Assembly (NCBI RefSeq): GCF_041020765.1
Contig: NZ_JBEUEJ010000002.1
From: Kineococcus terrestris
GTDB lineage: Bacteria; Actinomycetota; Actinomycetes; Actinomycetales; Kineococcaceae
Length of the DNA: 64,000 nucleotides
Reading direction: 5' to 3' (one strand)
A model generated the notes under the pieces. That model searched no databases and was not told the origin of the DNA. It saw only the letters and a list, made by a program, of their open reading frames with translations. Position 1 is the first letter of the stretch; each line of letters starts with the position of its first letter. Shown here piece after piece: positions 8,229 to 17,303 of the stretch. The position numbers and the translations under genes were made by a program.

Positions 8229-9884
8229 TCAGGCGGGCACGGGGCTGTCGGCGGCCGCGCGCGCCGGCGGGGTGGCGCCCCCGCGGCGCGAGCGCCCGCG
8301 GGCACCGGGGCGGGCGGTCAGCCACAGCAGCACGCCCAGGCCGCTGAGGGCGAGCTCGGGGGCGGCGCCGAGGCGGGTGGCCAGCGTGGTGCTGGAGCGC
8401 AGCGCCACGTCGTCCTGCAAGACGGCGGCGGTGAACAGCTCGGTGCGCTGGTGGACGGCGCCGTCGGGCGTGATGAGCGCGCTGACGCCGACGGTGGACA
8501 CGTGCACGACGGCGCGCCCGCTCTCCACCGCCCGCAGGCGGGACATGGCCAGCTGCTGCACGGCCTCGTCGGAGAAGCCGAAGGTGGCGTTGTTGGTCTG
8601 CACCACCAGCAGCTGGGCGCCGGCGCGCACGGAGTCGCGCACGAGGTCGTCGAAGGCGACCTCGAAGCAGATGACGTCGCCGACGGGGACGCCGCCGACG
8701 TCGACCAGGCCGACGCCCTGCCCGTGGACGAAGTTGCCCGCGAGGTCGACCTTGTCGCTGAAGAGGCGGAAGAAGGAGCGGTGCGGCATCCACTCGGCGA
8801 ACGGCGCCGGGCGCTGCTTGACGTAGCGGCGCCCGGCCTCGTCGGTGGCCGCGTCCAGGCCCTCGCCGGGCACGACGACCAGGCCGGTGTTGGAGGTCTG
8901 CTCCCCCGGCCCGCGCAGGACGGCGCCGACCAGGACGGGGGCGCTGACGGCGTCGGCGGCCTGCTCGATGACGCGGCGGGCGTCGTCGTTGGCGTAGGGG
9001 TCGATGTCGCTGGAGTTCTCCGGCCACAGCACCATGTCCGGCCGCTGGGCGGCGCCCTCGTCCACGGCGCGGGCCAGGGCGCGGGTGGCGCCGGCGTGGT
9101 TGTCCAGCACCGCGCGCCGCTCGGCGTTGAACTCCAGCCCGGCCTGCGGCACGTTGCCCTGCACCGCGGCGACCCGGCGGGTGCCCTCCTCGGCGGCGGT
9201 GGGCCGCGGCACCAGCGCCCCGGCGGCGGTCACGGCGAGCGCCAGGACCAGCGCGAGGGCCGCCGGGCGGGCGCGGGGCACGGGGCGGGGGCTGCCGGCG
9301 GGGGCGGGGTGGCGCAGCAGGGCCAGGACGGCGGCGGCCAGCAGGGCGCCGGCGGCGGCGACGGCGGCGGTGACCAGGGGGCTGCCGCCCAGGGCGGCCA
9401 GGCCCAGGGTGGGCGCGTCGGTCTGGGAGAACGCCAGGCGCCCCCAGGGGAAGCCGCCCCACGGCACGCGGGCGCGGGCGGCCTCCACGGCCACCCAGGC
9501 GGCGGTGACGGCCAGGGGGCCCAGGTGCAGGCGGGCGCGCTGCAGGCGGGGCAGGAGGGCGCCCAGGGCGGCGTAGAAGGCGGCGCAGGCGGTCGCCAGG
9601 GCCGCCCACGGCAGGACGCCGACGTAGGTGCCGCTCCAGGCCAGGTGCGGCACGAGGAAGGCCCACCCGAACAGCAGGCCCAGCAGGGCGCCGCGGCGGG
9701 CGCGGGCGCCGTGGGTGGCCACGGTCAGAGCCGCCACCCCCAGCGGGGCGGCCCACCACAGCCCGGCGCCGCCGGCCAGAGAGGGCAGCGCGCCGGGGAA
9801 GGCGCTCCAGACGGCCAGGCCCCCCGCGACGGCGAGCGGCCCGGCGGTGGGCAGCGGCAGCGGGGCGGGCGGGACGGGACGCAC
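8229..9884 (-). CDS. lnt: Apolipoprotein N-acyltransferase
   Basis: A membrane enzyme (551 aa) that N-acylates the amino-terminal cysteine of lipoproteins. The first 230 residues hold about seven hydrophobic segments. The rest is a nitrilase-fold domain with the family's catalytic residues: Glu in VLWPENSSDID, Lys in YVKQRPAPFAEWMP and Cys in GDVICFEVAFDD. Three lipoproteins are encoded in this window and are plausible substrates. A -10 element ends six bases before GTG 9884, so translation probably begins on a leaderless mRNA, which settles the start. In many actinobacteria lnt sits beside a polyprenyl mannosyltransferase gene; none is present here. Confidence 0.92.
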   Translation of the reverse strand: MRPVPPAPLPLPTAGPLAVAGGLAVWSAFPGALPSLAGGAGLWWAAPLGVAALTVATHGARARRGALLGLLFGWAFLVPHLAWSGTYVGVLPWAALATACAAFYAALGALLPRLQRARLHLGPLAVTAAWVAVEAARARVPWGGFPWGRLAFSQTDAPTLGLAALGGSPLVTAAVAAAGALLAAAVLALLRHPAPAGSPRPVPRARPAALALVLALAVTAAGALVPRPTAAEEGTRRVAAVQGNVPQAGLEFNAERRAVLDNHAGATRALARAVDEGAAQRPDMVLWPENSSDIDPYANDDARRVIEQAADAVSAPVLVGAVLRGPGEQTSNTGLVVVPGEGLDAATDEAGRRYVKQRPAPFAEWMPHRSFFRLFSDKVDLAGNFVHGQGVGLVDVGGVPVGDVICFEVAFDDLVRDSVRAGAQLLVVQTNNATFGFSDEAVQQLAMSRLRAVESGRAVVHVSTVGVSALITPDGAVHQRTELFTAAVLQDDVALRSSTTLATRLGAAPELALSGLGVLLWLTARPGARGRSRRGGATPPARAAADSPVPA

Positions 9885-9890
9885 CAGCGC

Positions 9891-9896
9891 AGCGTA
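9891..9896 (-). promoter_or_regulatory. Leaderless -10 element of lnt
   Basis: TACGCT on the minus strand, six bases before GTG 9884; the predicted first transcribed base is the start codon. Confidence 0.65.
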
Positions 9897-10197
9897 CGTG
9901 CCGCCGTGCGGGCCCGGGCGCGGGCGGGCGGGAGGGCGGCTCGGGGTTCGACCGCGGGGAGGAGGGGGACGAGCGCGGCAGCGCGCGGTGCGGGTTGCAG
10001 GTCGGGTCCGACACGCCCCTCGGTCCGTCGCACACCCCGGTGGCTCCGAGGTGCACGTCGTTGTCTAAAGGACGTGCGGACCCGACCTCGCCCACACCCG
10101 GCCGGTGACCCCGCCCGGCGTCGCAGGTGGTGCGGCTGCGACGCCGCTGGCGGGACCGGAGGGCTCGGCCGGTCTCGTCGTTCGTGGACCGGCTGCG

Positions 10198-10225
10198 AAA
10201 CTACTCCGCCCCCCGGCGCTGTCAA
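10198..10225 (-). promoter_or_regulatory. Consensus-like sigma-70 promoter with no obvious gene
   Basis: TTGACA (10225-10220) and TAGTTT (10203-10198) are 16 bases apart, reading on the minus strand. It is the best -35/-10 pair noted in the window. The next gene, lnt, starts about 310 bases downstream and has its own -10 element, so this promoter may drive a small RNA. Confidence 0.5.
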
Positions 10226-10380
10226 CCGGCCCCTGACCTGCGCTTTCGCGCGTCGTCGCTGGTCAGCGGGGGGTCGGGGACGGGCGCATCCGTGCCCCGC
10301 GGACACCGTTCTCGGCGTGTCGCGCGGCGTGTCGGGCTCTAGAAGAGGGTCGACAGCCGGTCACCGGGCGGTCACCCGCA

Positions 10381-10396
10381 GGTGAGAGAACTCACC
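10381..10396 (-). terminator. Small hairpin over the amidohydrolase stop
   Basis: GGTGAG and CTCACC pair across a 4-base loop and include the TGA of the amidohydrolase gene. The stem is only 6 bp, so it is a weak candidate. Confidence 0.3.
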
Positions 10397-12152
10397 CGTG
10401 CGGGGCCGCGGGGGAGCCGTCGGTGCCCAGCGCGTCGTGCACGAGCACCCCGTCCACGGCGGTGCGCAGGCACACCGGCAGCGGCGCCCCGGGCGCCAGG
10501 TCGGGCAGGCCCGGGGTGCCCGAGCGGGGGTCGGTGCTCCAGGTGGACACGCGCCGGTCGGGGGCCTGCACGACGAGGTCACCGGTCCGCCACACCGCGT
10601 AGGTGGCCGGGGCGCCGGGGCGCAGCACCCCGCCCTCGCCCGCCCCGCCGCCGGCGCGCGCCAGGCCGGCCAGGCGGTGCCCGCCGCGGGTGGCGGCCAG
10701 GAACGCCGCGCGCACCGAGATTCCGTGCCCGCCGGTGCGGTGCAGGGCCGCGGCGCGCACCCCGGCCCAGCCGTCCAGGGGGGTGACCGGGCTGTCCGAG
10801 CCCAGCGCCAGCGGCACCCCCGCGGCGGCCAGGGCGGCGAAGGGGTGCAGCCCGGCGGCGCGGGCCGGGCCCAGCCGGCGCGCGTAGGTGCCCTGCGGCC
10901 CGCCCCAGACGGCGTCGAAGGCCGGCTGGACGCTGGCGCCCACGCCCAGGCGGGCCAGCACCGCGGTGTGGCCGGTGTCGGCGGCCACCGCGTGCTCCAC
11001 CCGGTGCCCGCAGGAGGCCACCGCCGGCGCGCCCAGGTCGGCGGCCACCTCCTCCAGCGCCGCGCACAGCACGTCCAGGGCGGCGTCGCCGATGGCGTGG
11101 AACGCCGCGCTCACCCGGGCGCGGGTGCAGGCGTGCAGGTGGTCGCGCACCTGCGCCGCGCTCAGGCGCAGGGTCCCGCGCACCCCGGGGGCGTCGGCGT
11201 AGTCGGCGCGGAAGGCGGCCGTGCGCGAGCCGATGGCCCCGTCCACGCTCAGGTCCCCGCCGAGGCCGCCGACGTCCACGCCCTCGGCGCGCAGGGCGGC
11301 AACCGCGGCGGCCGCGGCGTCCGGGTCGGCCACCAGCTGCGCCGACCAGCCCACCACGCGCGGCAGGGCCTCGCGGCCGGCGGCGCGCTCGTCGGCGGTG
11401 CCCGGCCCGGCGAGCGCCGCCAGGGCGGCCAGGTCGCCCGCGGGGGCGAACTCGGGCCCGGACATCTCGTGCACGGTGCCGGTGCCGGCGGCGGCCGCGG
11501 CGCGCAGGGCGGCCCGGCGCGCGTCGGCGGCCGCCGCGGCCGGCAGCGCCGCCCAGCGGGCCCGCAGAGCCGCGGCGTGCTCACCCAAGCGCACCAGCGC
11601 CTCCTCGCGGGCGGGCAGGCCCGCGGCGGCCGCCAGCGCCGGGGAGACCAGCCCGGAGTGCCCGTCCACGCGCGAGAGCTGCACCGGGGCGCCGTCGGCG
11701 GCCCGCTCCAGCTGCGCGCGCGTCGGCAGCCGCGCCTGCTCCCCCCGCTCCCCCCGCTCCCCCTGAGGCCCGGTGTCCCAGGCCGAGTCGTCCCAGCCGA
11801 AGCCGGTGACCAGCGCGCCGGCCCCGTAGCGGGCGCGCTGGCGGCGCGCGTGGGCGGCCACCGCGTCCAGCAGCGCGGCGGGACCGCTGGTGCCGCTCAG
11901 GTCCAGGCCGGTGCGCTGCAGGCCCGTCTCGGTGGTGTGCACGTGGGCGTCGACGAACGCCGGGACGACCAGGGCCCCGTCCAGGTCGACGACCTCGTCG
12001 CCCCCGCGGGTCCAGGCGGGCGCGGCCTCGTCCGGACCGACCCAGGCGATCGTCGAACCCTCCACGAGCATCGCCGTGGCGAAGGGGTCGGCGGGGCTGT
12101 AGACCGCGCCGCCGCGGTACAGGCGGCGGGCGGGCGCGGGCGCGTCGGGCAC
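10392..12152 (-). CDS. Amidohydrolase family 3 (YtcJ-like) protein
   Basis: A metal-dependent hydrolase of 586 aa in the amidohydrolase-3 (YtcJ) group. Metal-ligand signatures are visible: PAFVDAHVHTTE near residue 70, SRVDGHSGL near 165, AFHAIGDAALD near 350, SCGHRVEHA near 385, and LALGSDSPVTPLDGW near 465. The order matches the family and the protein is about the usual length. Substrates in this family vary (amides, ureas, deacylation reactions) and cannot be named here. A TAGGGT element ends six bases before GTG 12152, so the gene is predicted to be leaderless and monocistronic. Confidence 0.87.
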   Translation of the reverse strand: MPDAPAPARRLYRGGAVYSPADPFATAMLVEGSTIAWVGPDEAAPAWTRGGDEVVDLDGALVVPAFVDAHVHTTETGLQRTGLDLSGTSGPAALLDAVAAHARRQRARYGAGALVTGFGWDDSAWDTGPQGERGERGEQARLPTRAQLERAADGAPVQLSRVDGHSGLVSPALAAAAGLPAREEALVRLGEHAAALRARWAALPAAAAADARRAALRAAAAAGTGTVHEMSGPEFAPAGDLAALAALAGPGTADERAAGREALPRVVGWSAQLVADPDAAAAAVAALRAEGVDVGGLGGDLSVDGAIGSRTAAFRADYADAPGVRGTLRLSAAQVRDHLHACTRARVSAAFHAIGDAALDVLCAALEEVAADLGAPAVASCGHRVEHAVAADTGHTAVLARLGVGASVQPAFDAVWGGPQGTYARRLGPARAAGLHPFAALAAAGVPLALGSDSPVTPLDGWAGVRAAALHRTGGHGISVRAAFLAATRGGHRLAGLARAGGGAGEGGVLRPGAPATYAVWRTGDLVVQAPDRRVSTWSTDPRSGTPGLPDLAPGAPLPVCLRTAVDGVLVHDALGTDGSPAAPHG

Positions 12153-12158
12153 GAGCGC

Positions 12159-12164
12159 ACCCTA
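12159..12164 (-). promoter_or_regulatory. Leaderless -10 element of the amidohydrolase gene
   Basis: TAGGGT on the minus strand with a 6-base gap to GTG 12152. Confidence 0.65.
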
Positions 12165-12304
12165 GGCGGCGGGCACCGGCGCGCACCCGCGCACCCGGGC
12201 ACCCGGGCACCCGTCGCCGCACGGCCGCCCGCCCCGCACCCCGTCCCCGCCCGCTCGTGGTGCTGCTGGTGCTGCTGCTGGAGGTGCTGGTGGTGCTGCC
12301 GCGG

Positions 12305-13225
12305 TCAGGCGCCCGCGGGGGCCCCGGCCGGCGCCTCGGCACCCGCGCCCGGGAAGCCGGGGGCGTCCACGACGCTGCCCGCCTCCGGCGCCTCGACCTC
12401 CACGTCGCTGCCCCAGTCCCAGAAGTCCATCGTCACGCTGGAGCTGACGCCCTGGACGTCGACCTCCTGCACGATGCGCGCCGGGCGGTCCTGCTCGTCC
12501 ACGTAGAGGGTGAACGGGATCGCGGTCAGGCCCGACTCGGTCAGCGCCTGGCGCGCCTCCTCGGTCTGCTGCTCCGGCGGCAGCGCCTCGAAGGCGGCCT
12601 GCGGGTCGATCGTGCCGCTGTAGCCGCGGGTCTGGACCCCGCGCACCTCCACGCCCGGCACCTCGGTGACGTCGTCGGCCACGGCGCGCAGCTGCTGCAG
12701 CTGCGCGGAGGGGTCGACCGCGCCGGTGTCCAGGCCGGCGCCGCCCAGGGCGTCCAGCGGCAGGCGCACCCACTGGCCCTCACCGGTCAGCGGCGCGCCG
12801 CTGAGGTAGGCGACCTCGTCCACGAGGCGCAGCTCGACGGTGCTGCCGGCCGCGCCGGTCATCGCCGGCAGCGTCAGCGACATCTGCACGGCGCCGTCCT
12901 CGGCGTCGAAGGACCCCTCGCCGGAGACGTCGAAGGTCTGCTCCTGCCCGCCGGTGGCCTCGCCCGTGGCGGTCGTCGTCGTGCTCAGCGCGAAGCGGGC
13001 GCTGCCGGCCTCCTGGCCCTGCTGCGCGCTCGCCCGCACCACCTCGAACGCGGTGCGCTCGGTGGCGGCGCTGGAGGTCGCCGACGGGGCGCTGGTGCCC
13101 GCGCCGTCCTGCGCCGAGCAGGCGCCCAGGCCGAGGGACAGCGCGGCCACCCCGGCGATCGTGAAGGTCGCCAGCCGGCGGCGCGGGCGGCGGCTGGTGC
13201 TCGTGGTCGGTCCCTGGGTCTGCAC
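12305..13225 (-). CDS. LppX/LprG-like lipoprotein
   Basis: A secreted lipoprotein of 306 aa. Residues 1-36 are a twin-Arg-containing basic region, a hydrophobic core and the lipobox LGAC, so Cys36 should be acylated. The remainder resembles the LppX/LprAFG fold in layout: alternating strands with a basic-hydrophobic pattern (RFALSTTTTATGEA, FDVSGEGSFD, VAYLSGAPL), followed by a YVDEQDRPARIVQEV strand pair near residue 255. Family members carry lipids through the envelope. GTG 13225 has GGAGGG ten bases upstream. The Pro/Gly/Ala tail after residue 275 is disordered. The lipoprotein call is firm, the subfamily less so. Confidence 0.75.
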   Translation of the reverse strand: MQTQGPTTSTSRRPRRRLATFTIAGVAALSLGLGACSAQDGAGTSAPSATSSAATERTAFEVVRASAQQGQEAGSARFALSTTTTATGEATGGQEQTFDVSGEGSFDAEDGAVQMSLTLPAMTGAAGSTVELRLVDEVAYLSGAPLTGEGQWVRLPLDALGGAGLDTGAVDPSAQLQQLRAVADDVTEVPGVEVRGVQTRGYSGTIDPQAAFEALPPEQQTEEARQALTESGLTAIPFTLYVDEQDRPARIVQEVDVQGVSSSVTMDFWDWGSDVEVEAPEAGSVVDAPGFPGAGAEAPAGAPAGA

Positions 13226-13409
13226 TGCTGGTCCCTCCGTCGGTGTGCCGTCAGCGGGCGTGGTCCCTGACGTCCACCCTCACAGCCTGCGCCACCCCCC
13301 GCGCGGTGAGGTCCCCCGAACGGTGGGGAGGTGGTGCGAAGATCGGTCCTGTGTCGTGTCCGGTGCGCAGTCGCACGTCGTGCCCGCCCTCCCCCGGGCG
13401 GGTGCCGCG

Positions 13410-14366
13410 GTGAGCGCGGCGCCCGGCCCGCCCGGAGGCGCGCCCGTGCTGCTGCTGGACGCGGCCTCGCTGTACTACCGCGCCTTCCACGGCGTCCCGA
13501 GGTCCCTGACCGCCCCGGACGGGACCCCCGTCAACGCCGTGCGCGGCTTCCTGGACGCCGTCGCCCTGCTCGTGGACGTCCACCGGCCGGCGCGGCTGGT
13601 GGCCTGCTGGGACGAGGACTGGCGCCCGGCGTTCCGGGTGGCGGCCCTGCCCTCCTACAAGGCGCACCGGGTGGGCGCCGACGGCGCCGAGGACACCCCG
13701 CCGCAGCTCGTGCCGCAGGTCGACGTCATCGTGCGGGTGCTGGCCGCGCTCGGGCTGGCGCGCGCCGGGGCCGCCGGGCACGAGGCCGACGACGTGGCCG
13801 CGACCCTGGCCGCGCGCGCCGTCGCCGCCGGCGGGCGCGGGCCGGTGCTGGTGGTCACCGGCGACCGGGACCTGTTCCAGCTCGTCGACGACCGCACCGG
13901 GGTCGGCGTCCTGTACGTCGGCAAGGGGGTGCGCCGCGCCGAGCGGGTCGACGAGGCGTGGCTGCGGGAGCGCTACGGGGTGGACGGGCGCGGGTACGCC
14001 GACCTGGCCGCGCTGCGCGGGGACCCCTCCGACGGGCTGCCGGGCGTGGCCGGGATCGGGCAGAAGACCGCCGCGGCGCTGCTGGCGCGGTTCGGGGACC
14101 TGGCCGGGGTGCGCGCGGCCGCCGCCGACCCGTCCAGCGACCTGCCGGCCGGGCAGCGGCGCCGGCTGCTGGAGGCCGCCGCGTACCTGGACGCCGCACC
14201 CGTGGTGGTGCGCACGGTGCGCGGGGCGCCCGTGCCCGAGGTGGACGGGGCCCTGCCCGCGGCGCCGGCCGACCCCGGCGCCCTGGCGGAGCTGACGGAG
14301 CGCTGGGGCCTGGGCGGCAGCGTGCAGCGGGTGCTGGCCGCGCTGGAGCGCGCCCGCACCCCCTGA
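13410..14366 (+). CDS. 5'-3' exonuclease (PolI-type flap nuclease domain)
   Basis: A stand-alone 5'-3' exonuclease of 318 aa, the domain found at the N-terminus of DNA polymerase I. Catalytic and metal-binding parts are in place: LLLDAASLYYRAFHGVP, the CWDEDWRPAFRVAALPSYKAHR arch entry, GHEADDVAATLA, VVTGDRDLFQLV, and the helix-hairpin-helix DGLPGVAGIGQKTAAALL. Such copies exist alongside polA in many actinobacteria and are thought to remove RNA primers or flaps. GTG 13410 is chosen because it starts just before the conserved strand; GTG 13356 would add 18 unconserved residues. It converges with helY, and its stop region carries a short repeat. Confidence 0.9.
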   Translation: MSAAPGPPGGAPVLLLDAASLYYRAFHGVPRSLTAPDGTPVNAVRGFLDAVALLVDVHRPARLVACWDEDWRPAFRVAALPSYKAHRVGADGAEDTPPQLVPQVDVIVRVLAALGLARAGAAGHEADDVAATLAARAVAAGGRGPVLVVTGDRDLFQLVDDRTGVGVLYVGKGVRRAERVDEAWLRERYGVDGRGYADLAALRGDPSDGLPGVAGIGQKTAAALLARFGDLAGVRAAAADPSSDLPAGQRRRLLEAAAYLDAAPVVVRTVRGAPVPEVDGALPAAPADPGALAELTERWGLGGSVQRVLAALERARTP

Positions 14367-14380
14367 GGCACCCCCTGAGT
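14353..14380 (+). repeat. 13-bp repeat across the exonuclease stop
   Basis: Two near-identical CACCCCCTGAG units, 13 bases apart, each contain TGA (14364-14366 and 14377-14379) in different frames. It is one of several gene ends here with duplicated stop-containing units. Confidence 0.6.
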
Positions 14381-14391
14381 CACCGCCCGGC

Positions 14392-17232
14392 TCAGGTCAG
14401 CGAGGTGTGCGCCACGACGCCGCGGTGCACCGCCTCCACGGCCTCGCGGGCGGCGCGGCGCACCTGCGGGTCGTCCGCCGCGGCGCGCACCTGGTCCAGC
14501 AGGTCCGTCAGCTGCTTGCAGCGGCGCACGAAGTCCCCGGCGGCCAGGTCGGCGTCGCGCAGCACCGCGTCCAGGCGGTCGCCGGAGGCCCAGCGGTGCA
14601 CCGCCCAGGCGATCCCGGCGTCCGGTTCGCGGGTCTGCGGCACGCGGTGGGCGTCCTCGCGGTCGGTCAGGTCGCTCCACAGCCGCACGGTGGCCGCCAC
14701 GGCCGCCTCGGCGCGGTGCGGCACCCGCTCGGCGCGCCCGGCCTCCTCGCGGCGCGACTCGTGCACGAGGGTGGACACGGCCGCGGCCAGGTCCGCCGGC
14801 CCCAGCCCCGCCCACGCCCCGTGCCGCAGGCACTGGGCCACCAGCAGGTCCGTCTCGGCGTTGATGCCGCGCAGGACCCGCCCGGCGTCGCTGACGCGCG
14901 TGCCGTCGGCGTCCAGGTAGCCCAGCTCGGCCAGCAGGTCGCACACCCGGTCGAAGGTGCGGGCGATGGTGCCGGTGCGCCCCTCCACCGATCGGGCCAG
15001 GGCCTCGGTGTCGCGGCGCAGCTTCTCCTCGCGCACCGCCCAGCGGGCGTGCTCCTCGCGCTCGGCGCACCCGTGGCACGGGTGCGCGCGCAGCCGCTCG
15101 CGCAGCTGGACCAGCTGCGGGTCCTCCTCGGCCGGGCCGCCGGTGCGCCGGCGCGGCACGTCCCCGCCGCCGGTCTCGGCCAGCTTGTTGCGCAGCGTGG
15201 AGGCCAGGTCGCGGCGCGCCTGGGGGCTGCGGTGGTTGAAGTCGCGGGGCACCCGCACCGTGGCGATCGGCTCGACCGCGCCGGGGAAGTCGTGCGCGGA
15301 GACGGTGCGCACCTGCCGGTCCTGGGTCAGCAGCCGCGGCGAGGGCGGGTCGAAGCCCTTGCCCTCCACCAGGTCCAGGACGACGCCGAACGCGGCCCGG
15401 CGGGGGCTGGGCAGGCGCACCACGTCCCCGGTGCGCAGCTTCTCGATCGAGCGCGCGGCCTCGGCGCGCCGCTGGGCGGCGCCCACCCGCGACAGCTCCT
15501 TCTCCCGCTGCCCCAGCTGCTGGCGCAGGGCGAAGTACTCGCCGAAGTCGCCCAGGTGGCACGTCATCGAGCGCCGGTAGCCCTCCAGCGCCTCCTGCTG
15601 CACGCGGATGCGCTGGGCCTGCCCGACGACGGCGCGGTCGGCCTGGAACTGCGCGAAGGAGGTCTCCAGGATGTCGCGGGCCTGCCCCCGGCCGACCTGC
15701 TCGACGAGGTTGACGGCCATGTTGTAGGTGGGCCGGAAGCTCGAGCGCAGCGGGAAGGTGCGCCGCGAGGCCAGCCCGGCGACCTGCTCGGGGTCGGTGC
15801 CCTGCCCCCACAGCACGACGGCGTGGCCCTCCACGTCGATGCCGCGCCGGCCGGCGCGCCCGGTCAGCTGGGTGTACTCCCCCGGCGTGACGTCGACGTG
15901 GGTCTGCCCGTTCCACTTCACCAGCCGCTCCAGGACCACCGAGCGGGCCGGCATGTTCACCCCCAGCGCCAGGGTCTCGGTGGCGAAGACCGCCTTGACC
16001 AGCCCGGCGGCGAACAGGTGCTCCACCGTCTCCTTGAACACCGGCAGCATCCCGGCGTGGTGGGCGGCCAGACCGCGCTCCAGGCCGTCCAGCCACTCCC
16101 AGTAGCCCAGCACGGCCAGGTCGGAGGAGGGGATGTCCGCGCAGCGCTCCTCGGCCAGCGCCCGCACCCGCCGCCCCTCCTCCGGGGTGGTCAGGCGCAG
16201 CCCCCACGCCACGCACTGGGCCACGGCCGCGTCGCAGCCGGCGCGGCTGAAGATGAAGGTGATGGCCGGCAGCAGGCCGCCGGCGTCCAGGACCTCCAGC
16301 ACCTGCGCGCGGCTGGCCGGGCGCGGCACCGCCCGCCCCGAGGGGCCGGCCAGCCCGCCCGGGCGCGCGCCCTGGCGCGAGGCGGTGCGCGAGGTGCTGC
16401 GGGGCGCCGGCGCGCCGCGGCGGCGCCCGCGGCCGGGCGCACCGGCCAGCCGGTCCACCCGCAGCTGCTGGCGGGACATCGCCACCAGCTCGGGGTTGAC
16501 CACCGCCCCGGGCACCAGGGAGCCCTCGTCGCCCTCCAGCGGGTCGCCGGCCGGGTCGGTGAACAGGTCGTACAGGCGGGTGCCGACCATCAGGTGCTGC
16601 CACAGCGGCACCGGGCGGTGCTCGGAGACGACGACCTCGGTGTCCCCGCGCACGGTGCCCAGCCACGCGCCGAACTCCTCGGCGTTGCTGACGGTCGCCG
16701 ACAGCGAGGCCAGCAGCACCTCGCGGGGCAGGTGGATGATCACCTCCTCCCACACGGCGCCGCGGAAGCGGTCGGCGAGGTAGTGCACCTCGTCCATGAC
16801 GACGTAGCCCAGGCCGTCCAGCAGCGGGGAGCCGGCGTAGAGCATGTTGCGCAGCACCTCGGTGGTCATGACGACCACGGGGGCCTCGCCGTTGACGGAG
16901 TTGTCCCCGGTCAGCAGGCCCACCGCGCCGGGACCGTGCCGCTCGACCAGCTCGGCGTACTTCTGGTTGCTCAGCGCCTTGATGGGGGTGGTGTAGAACG
17001 CCTTGCGGCCCGTGCGCAGCGCCAGGTGGACGGCGAACTCGCCCACCACGGTCTTGCCCGCGCCCGTCGGGGCGGCCACCAGCACCCCGCGCCCGGCCTC
17101 CAGCGCCCGGCAGGCCTGCACCTGGAAGGGGTCCAGGTCGAAGCCGACGGTGGCCGTGAAGGCCGCCAGCTCGGTGCGGGACTCCTCGGTGCGGCGGCGC
17201 GCCGCCGCGTAGCGTTCGGCAGGGCTCGCCAT
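14392..17232 (-). CDS. helY: Ski2/Mtr4-like DEAD/DEAH-box helicase
   Basis: A superfamily 2 RNA helicase (946 aa; mycobacterial HelY is similar in size). Motifs in order: Q-like FDLDPFQ, Walker A AAPTGAGKT (54-62), TPIKALSNQKY, MDEVHYLAD (motif II), SLSATVSN (III), ITFIFSRAGCD (IV), and GVNMPARSVV to QLTGRAGRRGID (V/VI). The C-terminal half resembles the Ski2 helical bundle, including a CHGCAEREEH cysteine/histidine cluster. Probably acts in RNA turnover. TACTGT ends six bases before ATG 17232, which fixes the start; the in-frame upstream codons look non-coding. The helY-tatC-tatA-pafC-pafB order is shared with mycobacteria. Confidence 0.92.
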   Translation of the reverse strand: MASPAERYAAARRRTEESRTELAAFTATVGFDLDPFQVQACRALEAGRGVLVAAPTGAGKTVVGEFAVHLALRTGRKAFYTTPIKALSNQKYAELVERHGPGAVGLLTGDNSVNGEAPVVVMTTEVLRNMLYAGSPLLDGLGYVVMDEVHYLADRFRGAVWEEVIIHLPREVLLASLSATVSNAEEFGAWLGTVRGDTEVVVSEHRPVPLWQHLMVGTRLYDLFTDPAGDPLEGDEGSLVPGAVVNPELVAMSRQQLRVDRLAGAPGRGRRRGAPAPRSTSRTASRQGARPGGLAGPSGRAVPRPASRAQVLEVLDAGGLLPAITFIFSRAGCDAAVAQCVAWGLRLTTPEEGRRVRALAEERCADIPSSDLAVLGYWEWLDGLERGLAAHHAGMLPVFKETVEHLFAAGLVKAVFATETLALGVNMPARSVVLERLVKWNGQTHVDVTPGEYTQLTGRAGRRGIDVEGHAVVLWGQGTDPEQVAGLASRRTFPLRSSFRPTYNMAVNLVEQVGRGQARDILETSFAQFQADRAVVGQAQRIRVQQEALEGYRRSMTCHLGDFGEYFALRQQLGQREKELSRVGAAQRRAEAARSIEKLRTGDVVRLPSPRRAAFGVVLDLVEGKGFDPPSPRLLTQDRQVRTVSAHDFPGAVEPIATVRVPRDFNHRSPQARRDLASTLRNKLAETGGGDVPRRRTGGPAEEDPQLVQLRERLRAHPCHGCAEREEHARWAVREEKLRRDTEALARSVEGRTGTIARTFDRVCDLLAELGYLDADGTRVSDAGRVLRGINAETDLLVAQCLRHGAWAGLGPADLAAAVSTLVHESRREEAGRAERVPHRAEAAVAATVRLWSDLTDREDAHRVPQTREPDAGIAWAVHRWASGDRLDAVLRDADLAAGDFVRRCKQLTDLLDQVRAAADDPQVRRAAREAVEAVHRGVVAHTSLT

Positions 17233-17238
17233 GCCGTG

Positions 17239-17244
17239 ACAGTA
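17239..17244 (-). promoter_or_regulatory. Leaderless -10 element of helY
   Basis: TACTGT, minus strand, six bases before ATG 17232. Confidence 0.65.
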
Positions 17245-17303
17245 CGTCAGAGCACCCACCCCCGCGCAGGCGACGCCCGCGCCACGGACGTCCGCCGTGG
17301 TCC

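Larger units (their letters stand above)
9885..10391. other. 507-base intergenic region, no supported gene
   Basis: It lies between lnt and the amidohydrolase, both on the minus strand. It contains the lnt -10 element (9891-9896), a 7-base inverted repeat GCACGTC/GACGTGC at 10053-10059 and 10071-10077, an orphan consensus-like promoter (10198-10225, minus) and an 11-base-spaced GGTCACC direct repeat (10359-10376). Every open frame here looks like chance in GC-rich DNA. A small RNA is possible. Confidence 0.5.

Noticed and set aside
9940..9970. tRNA T-arm-like GGTTCGA string
   Set aside because: The bases around it do not form a paired T-stem, acceptor stem or anticodon arm. No tRNA was found in the window.
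8110..10095. A 661-codon minus-strand frame across lnt and the upstream gap
   Set aside because: It runs in another frame of lnt and encodes Arg/Pro/Gly low complexity with no motif, so it is not a second gene.
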